Source: Odobenus rosmarus divergens
Taxonomy: Eukaryota > Chordata > Mammalia > Carnivora > Odobenidae
Direction: 5' to 3'
Length of the DNA: 64,000 bases
Assembly: GCF_000321225.1 (NCBI RefSeq)
Contig: NW_004450464.1
Location: 875,190 to 939,189 of the forward strand
In this document: positions 58,406-64,000 of the stretch, in pieces
Layout: the number at the start of each line of letters is the position of its first letter
Position numbering within the stretch: the first letter of the stretch is position 1
Notes under the pieces: model-generated
Database searches by the model: none
What the model saw: the letters and a program-made list of their open reading frames with translations, nothing else
Told to the model about the DNA's origin: nothing
Program-made: the position numbers and the translations under genes

Positions 58406-61400
58406 TGATAGGAGGCAGCCCCTCCATGAAATGTCCCTGCTCCCTTTGAGGACACTCTCCAGGAGCTTCACCGGATGACTCACTGGCTTTTTTATGAGGA
58501 CCCAAGGGAAGGAGAATTTCTCTCAAGTCTAAGTACCAGGAATAATTACGCTTTTTCTGAATGACCACACTAGATTTAGCTCATGGACAATGTGAATCAT
58601 GTAACCTCTTGTTTCCCATTTAGGATGGTGGCCAGAAAGCTTAGGGGCAAATCAGTGGCCCTCTCCTGGCCACTCACACCTTTTGCATTCCCACCCCTGC
58701 TCTGGCGTAATCTCAGTTGTTTTCTACTCTACTTCTCTGTTTGCCTTGTTTGCCTCACGTATTTATTATTATTGTTATCCTATTATCCATCAGACAGTTG
58801 AACACAGCCACTTAAGAAGAGGTTGGCTACAAACGAAATATTGGAGTACAGGTCTTCAGTTTTCCTTGTGCTAACATCAGCATTCTTTCTCTAACAGTGT
58901 TTGCTAACATTGGAAAAGAATTTAAATACTTGTCTCTTCCCAATAGGCACAACACAGATGCCTATAAGCAATTCATTCAGATATTTCACAATTTCCCCTG
59001 CCACTTGCTTACCTACTTAATGTTAAATTTCCAATGTCGTATCCAAAGAATAAAAATTGTGAGACTTAACAGCTTCTTAGCAAGTCTTTCAATGTGAAGG
59101 CATCCAAATTGCTAAAGCTTGACTATAACAAAGCTGACCATAGCCTCAGAAAAGATAGTATTTTCTTTTTTCTTATCTGTTCATTGAATTATAGTGTCCC
59201 AATTTGCTTTGTTTCAAGCATTTAGCAGTATTTCACAAAATGTAGGAAAAGAAAATCTGTCCTTTTTCTTTACTTTTGTGCTCTTACTACTTTTTTTCTT
59301 GCTGAATAAGCACCTTTCTTTTTGTGTGTCTCCCACAGATGGCGAGAGATGGCTAGTCAAAACCTTATTTACACCTGGATCCCTTTATGTTTTTGTGCTT
59401 CTGTAGCCCAACTTCTACATTTAACCATTTATCATGGGCGGTGACTCAGACTTCATAGGGGCAAAATAAATATTTGTTGAATAAATCCTCAGAGCTGCTA
59501 CCAAAAATGGGAAATGTTGGAAACAAAGAAGCAATCGCAGAAAATAAAGTAACTGCAGCTGTAGAAATAAAGGAACTGCACGATATTCCTGCTTTTCTCC
59601 TCATCGTTCTTCCAAAGAGAGAAAGATTTTGTTTCTCTGTACTGAAGCTGAAAAACGATATAATTTTGGCATTGTCTGGTTTCAAGGAAATAATCTACAC
59701 AATGTTTTTCTTGTTTTCCTTTACTTCAGAGAAACCCAGACACTTACTGTCATTGTTAAATACTCATTCTTTTAAGTATCTGTGTGAGAATTTGCCAACG
59801 CTTTTGTGCAAATATACCAGGTAATCTTTTGGCTCATATCCCAGAAAACCTTCAGTGAAACAAGGTCAGGCAAATTGACCTATAGACCAACCTAATGGGG
59901 GGGAATTCTGGGAAACAGGCCACCGAAACTTCTTTATGTATAAGGAAGAAGTTAGAATGGAGCAATAAGGAACTAATGCCTCTTATTTAACTCTGAGTGT
60001 GGCTAACAGATAAGCAAGCCAGAGCCCTTTTAACTATCAGATTTTCCATTTATTTCAGAAAATATAAGATCAATTTTCCATGCGATTCCATTGACTTTTG
60101 GGTGAATGCCCTTCATGCCTTTAAATATATCCTTGTGCCTTTTTCTGTTTACCCAAGTCTTGATCTTTGAAACTGAAGTCTTTGTTTCTCTTAGGGCTCT
60201 TTTGGGATGAAGAGCTGATCTAAACTAACGAGGAACTGGTCTTTATTTTGTACACCCTAAATTCTTCACGCTAACTGAGCTAACAGAAATCAAAACAAAG
60301 GAATCAGGAAAAACACATTTCAAATACCCTATCCTGTTGGTTCCTATTTATCAGAAGAGGCTATTAGGTTTTCAAGTATATAGTGGTCTTGAAAGTGAAT
60401 TATATTTGAAATTTTTCATAGGAAAATATGTTTATGTTTTTAGTGTTATCAATCATGTAAAAATTTCTGTTGAGTACTTTTAGGACATTTTAACAAAACA
60501 ATCTTTGCCAGAAGTTTGTAATCCTTTGCTTCAGAAAAGTACACACATTGTGTGTATTCTTCTGGCATGGTGATGTAAGATCGGGCAGTGATGTAAAAGG
60601 CAGTAGCACAGCAGAAACAGAGCCTTCTGGATTCTGTGCTCAAAGGAGCCAAGGGAAGCTTAACTTATGTTGAAATATGCTGCAGTTGCATTTACTCCTA
60701 CTCTGTATGGTCAGCTCACTTCTGATAAGATGTGGAATCCTTGAGGAATTAAATCAGAACCCCAAGCTTCCCACCAGAGAGCCTGTCCCAGTTAACATGG
60801 CATTGACCCTGTAGGATGCATTATCTGAACTTCTCCTTGACAACCACAGAAATTCCTCAAAGGCCATTTGCAGGATAATGTGAGCAAGTAAATAGAAGAG
60901 AAGCATGGCTTGCGCAGTATTTAGTAATATAAATATAAATATGACAATTCCTGTTGCTATTTTTGACTCTTGCAGAATCACAATGGGAATAAGGAAGCGT
61001 GGAAAAAGCAATGGCTTAAGGGTGCTTAGTTTTGGGGTGAAGGTAGAGATAAGGGTTGGTGCAGTTAAAAATAAATGATTTTGTTGCCATGGTTTCCTTC
61101 TTTATAAATTCTTTTCAACATGAATTGCTGTTGTTGTGTTTAATTTTAGATTCATGCAGATTTTTGACAAATAAGAATTCCTATACATCTGAGAAATGGT
61201 TTTTCAAAAGCTGTAGGAAAGGTTTTTGGCAGTCTGGCTTAAACATTTCTGAGCAAAATAACCTTCAGGATTCTGGCTTTAGACAACTACCAAAGGAAAA
61301 TGAATAAAGAGAATTAGAAGTTGGAGAATCCTTAATACTATGTTTAACCTTCTAATTAAAACATGAGTTCATATTATTGCAACACTTAAGGGCATGTTGA

Positions 61401-62779
61401 GTATTAAGGACTCCCTCTGAGAACCATAGGAAGACAGATGTCCCTCCACGGATAGCTTTCTTGACAACCAACTCATAAAGGATTATAGGTACAGAATGTT
61501 AATTCGGATAAATATGCATTTATTAATATGACTCCCTAATTGTGTTTTCAAAATCTGTGATATTACTTCAGATATGATTCAGTTTTCTTGAATAGGGTGC
61601 CAGGAATCCTTATAATTTATACCTGTTTTAAAATAGCTATGTTTCATTTTTAAAAAATTAATAATAGATATTTCAGATTTGGAAAACATAAAAATGAAGA
61701 GTTGACTTTTACCAAAGGAATTTTTTTCCTTATGCACTTATTACAGGGTTGTTTAAATAGTTCAGTTCCCTACCACATTCAGAATAAGATCTTATTTTTA
61801 AATTATAATTTATAATACAATTGCTATGTAAACATTGGACACTTGAATGTGTTTAAATGTTTGTTTCAAAGGTATACTTAATGATTAAGGTTCACAGTAT
61901 TTTAAATTTGATTTTTACCATTTGTTCTCTTTTTCTAAGGATTTTGAGGTTAATCTTAATCTAGTAAAATGAAAAATTCAGAAGTAAGAACACATTAAGA
62001 TAGTAAGGGATAGAATTCATTATAAATGAAAGGAAATGAGGAAGCCATATTTGTCTTTATAAACTTATTTTCTAATTCTGTTACTCTGATTTATTATAGT
62101 AATTAATCAACTATTTTGTTAATTGTACAGTTAGTGTTTTAGTCTTACTAATTCCATTTTTCCTTTTTATTTAAAAAAAAAGAACTCTGAAAGCTCAAAA
62201 AATAAAAAGTGATTCTTGCAGTATTTTAGTCCAGTTAAAGATAAAACAGTAGTTTGGGGTATTTCTCTTGATATACTCTAGATTTAAATTTACACATACA
62301 AATTTTGGAGAGTTTTGGGGAATAGCAGTGAATTTGATTATTAAGATATTTCAATTAATAGCCCATTGTCCAAGTTGATGAAATAATTATATCAATCTCT
62401 ACTTATCTCTATAGGTATGAAGGAGCTGCTTCGTGTTTTATAATATTACTATAGGATAACAATCAGACAAAAAAAGAATATTGTAAAAATTCAGAGGTTT
62501 TGACATTTTATGAATAGAGTACAGCTGCTCCTTACTAGACTTTATCAAGCATCTGTTCCTCCTAGGGAGGTGGAATGGTTAAGGACATACTTCTTTCATT
62601 TGTTCTGAGCTTTGCTTATGGCTAATTTGGAATAACAGCTGAGCAGGTTTTTCTTGATGGTAGCTTGCCTCTGCCCTGAAGCTAAAAGTCACATTGGCTA
62701 ATAATCACATGGGACTGTTGCCCAACCCCAGGGATTCTGTGGGTATTATTTGTCTTTGCCATAAAAATTCAAGGTAAAT
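58406..62779. other. Mostly unique 4.4-kb stretch
   Basis: No gene was recognised. At 59440-59490, 'ataggggcaaaataaatatttgttgaataaatcc' resembles an L2 terminus. A splice-acceptor-like tract 'ttctttttgtgtgtctcccacag' precedes 59339 but has no supported exon after it. The 116-codon plus frame at 59474-59824 starts inside the L2-like tail and has no recognised domain. The rest (60000-62500) is strongly AT-rich. Confidence 0.45.
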
Positions 62780-64000
62780 ACCTCTGGCTGTGGCAGACTA
62801 GGATAGACTGGTCTTCCCACCAAGAAAAACTTGACAAGCTTGAAAAAATGCTTTTTAAGAATCTGCTTGAAGATTTTGTAGAGCTCTCAGAGAAGTGAGA
62901 CTTAAGGAGCCAAGATCCCAAAGGGAAGAGAAATTCATTGACATGAGTCTCACATTTTATGCCACTTTCCCCTTGAGCTATCTGCCTTCCTAATCAGCAC
63001 AGACATAAAGTCAGAAATTGAGCAGAATGTGATATGAAGAGGCAGAGAAGCTGAGCAGAGTTTTCTACAGTCTCAAAAGACTGGGAACCCAAAACTTGGG
63101 AGTCCAGGACCTGAGGGGCCAAGATTCTGGAGAGAAGGTAAGCACAAAGAGGTGAACCCAGCAATCTAGAGAGAAAATAGATGACAAATGCAGACACAAT
63201 ACAAATAATAAAGCTATAAGGCACAGATTTTATAATAACTTGAGAAAATATTTAACAAAATGAAGGATTTTATTAGTATTATAGAATACATATGTCTGTC
63301 CTCCTAAAACTCCAGATGTTGAAACCTAATCCCCAAAGTAATTGTAGTAGAAAGAGAAGCTTTTGAGAGGTGATTAGGTCATGAGGGGGCATGTTCATTG
63401 ATGGGCTAGTGGCCTTAGAAGGGAGCCCCCAGAGAGCTCCCTTGCCCCATCCCCCATGTGACAACAGTATGAGAAGATGGCCACTGTGAACTGGGGAGTG
63501 GCTCTCACCAGACACCAAATCTGCCAGCGCTTTGATCTTAGACTCTCTAGCTTCCCAAACTGTAAGAAATAAATCAGTGTTGTTTATAAGCCCCCCCCCA
63601 GTCTTGTTATAGCTGCATAAACAGACTAAAACAATAAAAAAATTGAAGTATATTCAAAGAAGGAAGCAAATGACCTCTCTAGAACTAAACATTGTGATAA
63701 ACTGAAATGGAGAATGCAATACATATGTATAACAATAGGTTAGACACAGCTGAAGAGAGGAAAATGACCTGGAAATTAAGTTCATGGAAAAAAAAATCCA
63801 AATTATAGAGAGAACAAAACTAAAAAGAGACTAAGAGAATATGGGACAAAATGTCAAAATCCAATATATGTGTAATTAGAATCCCAAAGGGGAAAACAAG
63901 AGCAAACAATAAAGAACCTATATTTGAAGACATAATAGCCAAGAAGTCTTCAAAACTAATAAAAAATACCAATTCATAGATTCAAGAAGTAATATGAACC
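62780..64000 (+). mobile_element. Ancient L1/HAL1-type LINE, 5' region, interrupted by an LTR
   Basis: The right part (63640-64000) follows old L1/HAL1 ORF1: 'ttagaatcccaaaggggaaaacaagagcaaacaat', 'tatttgaagacataatagccaagaagtcttcaaaactaataaaaaatacc', 'catagattcaagaagtaatatgaacc'. The left part (62780-63270) resembles the preceding leader ('agactggtcttcccaccaagaaaaacttgacaagcttg', 'cttaaggagccaagatccc'). The LTR at 63275-63632 separates them. The element runs off the window edge. Confidence 0.55.
63275..63632 (+). mobile_element. MST/MLT1-type LTR (ERVL-MaLR), near complete
   Basis: It starts 'tattatagaatacatatgtctgtcctcctaaaactccagatgttgaaacctaatcccc'. Further landmarks are 'aggtgattaggtcatgaggg', 'gagctcccttgccccatcccccatgtgac' and 'ctctcaccagacaccaaatctgcc'. 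It ends 'cccaaactgtaagaaataaatcagtgttg ... gttatagctgcataaacagactaaaaca'. It is a solitary LTR inserted in the ancient L1-like sequence, with no viral genes present. Confidence 0.88.

Noticed and set aside
59474..59824. 116-codon plus-strand frame after a splice-acceptor-like tract
   Set aside because: It starts in an L2-like tail, the acceptor lies about 135 bases upstream with stops between, and no poly(A) signal or donor is convincingly placed.
1..64000. CRISPR arrays, operons, phage or other prokaryotic systems
   Set aside because: Repeat content is wholly mammalian. No regularly spaced direct repeats, ribosome-binding-site-led gene strings or prokaryotic protein families are present.

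Overview
The window is mammalian nuclear DNA, almost certainly from a carnivoran and probably a caniform. The diagnostic signal is nine tRNA-derived Can-SINE (SINEC) copies. Most open with a GGGCGCCTGGGTGGCTCAG-like head and carry the 'ggctcaggtcatgatccc' block, a CT-rich stretch and an AATAAA-bearing A-rich tail. They sit among carnivore-type L1 elements. I saw no copy of the young dog-type SINEC variant, which leans towards an arctoid (bear, seal or mustelid lineage), but that is inference. The rest is AT-rich, gene-poor sequence with ancient mammalian repeats (MIR, L2, MER5A, MER20, MLT1/MST LTRs). I see no convincing protein-coding exon of a host gene, no tRNA or rRNA gene and no bacterial, viral-gene or CRISPR content. 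It reads as an intergenic desert or a very large intron.

Layout. 1-2527: the 5' half of an L1 on the minus strand (long GC-rich 5'UTR plus broken ORF1), cut by the window edge. 2528-16190: mostly unique sequence with a SINE at each end, a candidate minus-strand terminal exon (5925-6491), an old L1 3' end, a ~270-bp inverted repeat with arms 0.87 kb apart (7647-7918 / 8791-9063), an MLT1 LTR and a GGAA microsatellite. 16200-18175: an ancient repeat split by a minus-strand L1 that itself carries a SINE. 18176-31369: unique sequence with a CA repeat, one SINE with perfect target-site duplications (TSDs), a 1.5-kb L1 3' piece, MIRs, an MST/MLT1 LTR and a long L2.

31370-43690 is the most complex part, a three-layer nest. 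An older near-full-length minus-strand L1 was split by a younger full-length minus-strand L1 (33202-39369, 16-bp TSD AGTTTGCTAGGATTTT). A minus-strand SINE (36103-36281, ~21-bp TSD) then landed in the younger L1. The assembly has a 431-base N gap in the younger L1's 3' region. All L1 reading frames seen are broken.

43700-64000: unique sequence with three more young-type SINEs, one older-type SINE, one further truncated L1, MIR/L2/MER fragments and two LTRs. It also holds a textbook CTCF-type motif at 50531 and a compact block near 53100-53500 with tandem nuclear-receptor half-sites, a UPRE-type TGACGTGG and a weaker CTCF-like site. The window ends inside an ancient plus-strand L1/HAL1 relative that an LTR has interrupted.

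No genes work together here. The functional interest lies in retrotransposon history, the inverted repeat, the candidate non-coding exon and the regulatory motif clusters. Repeat names come from remembered consensus sequences read by eye, and most edges are good to roughly 10-30 bases unless a TSD is given.
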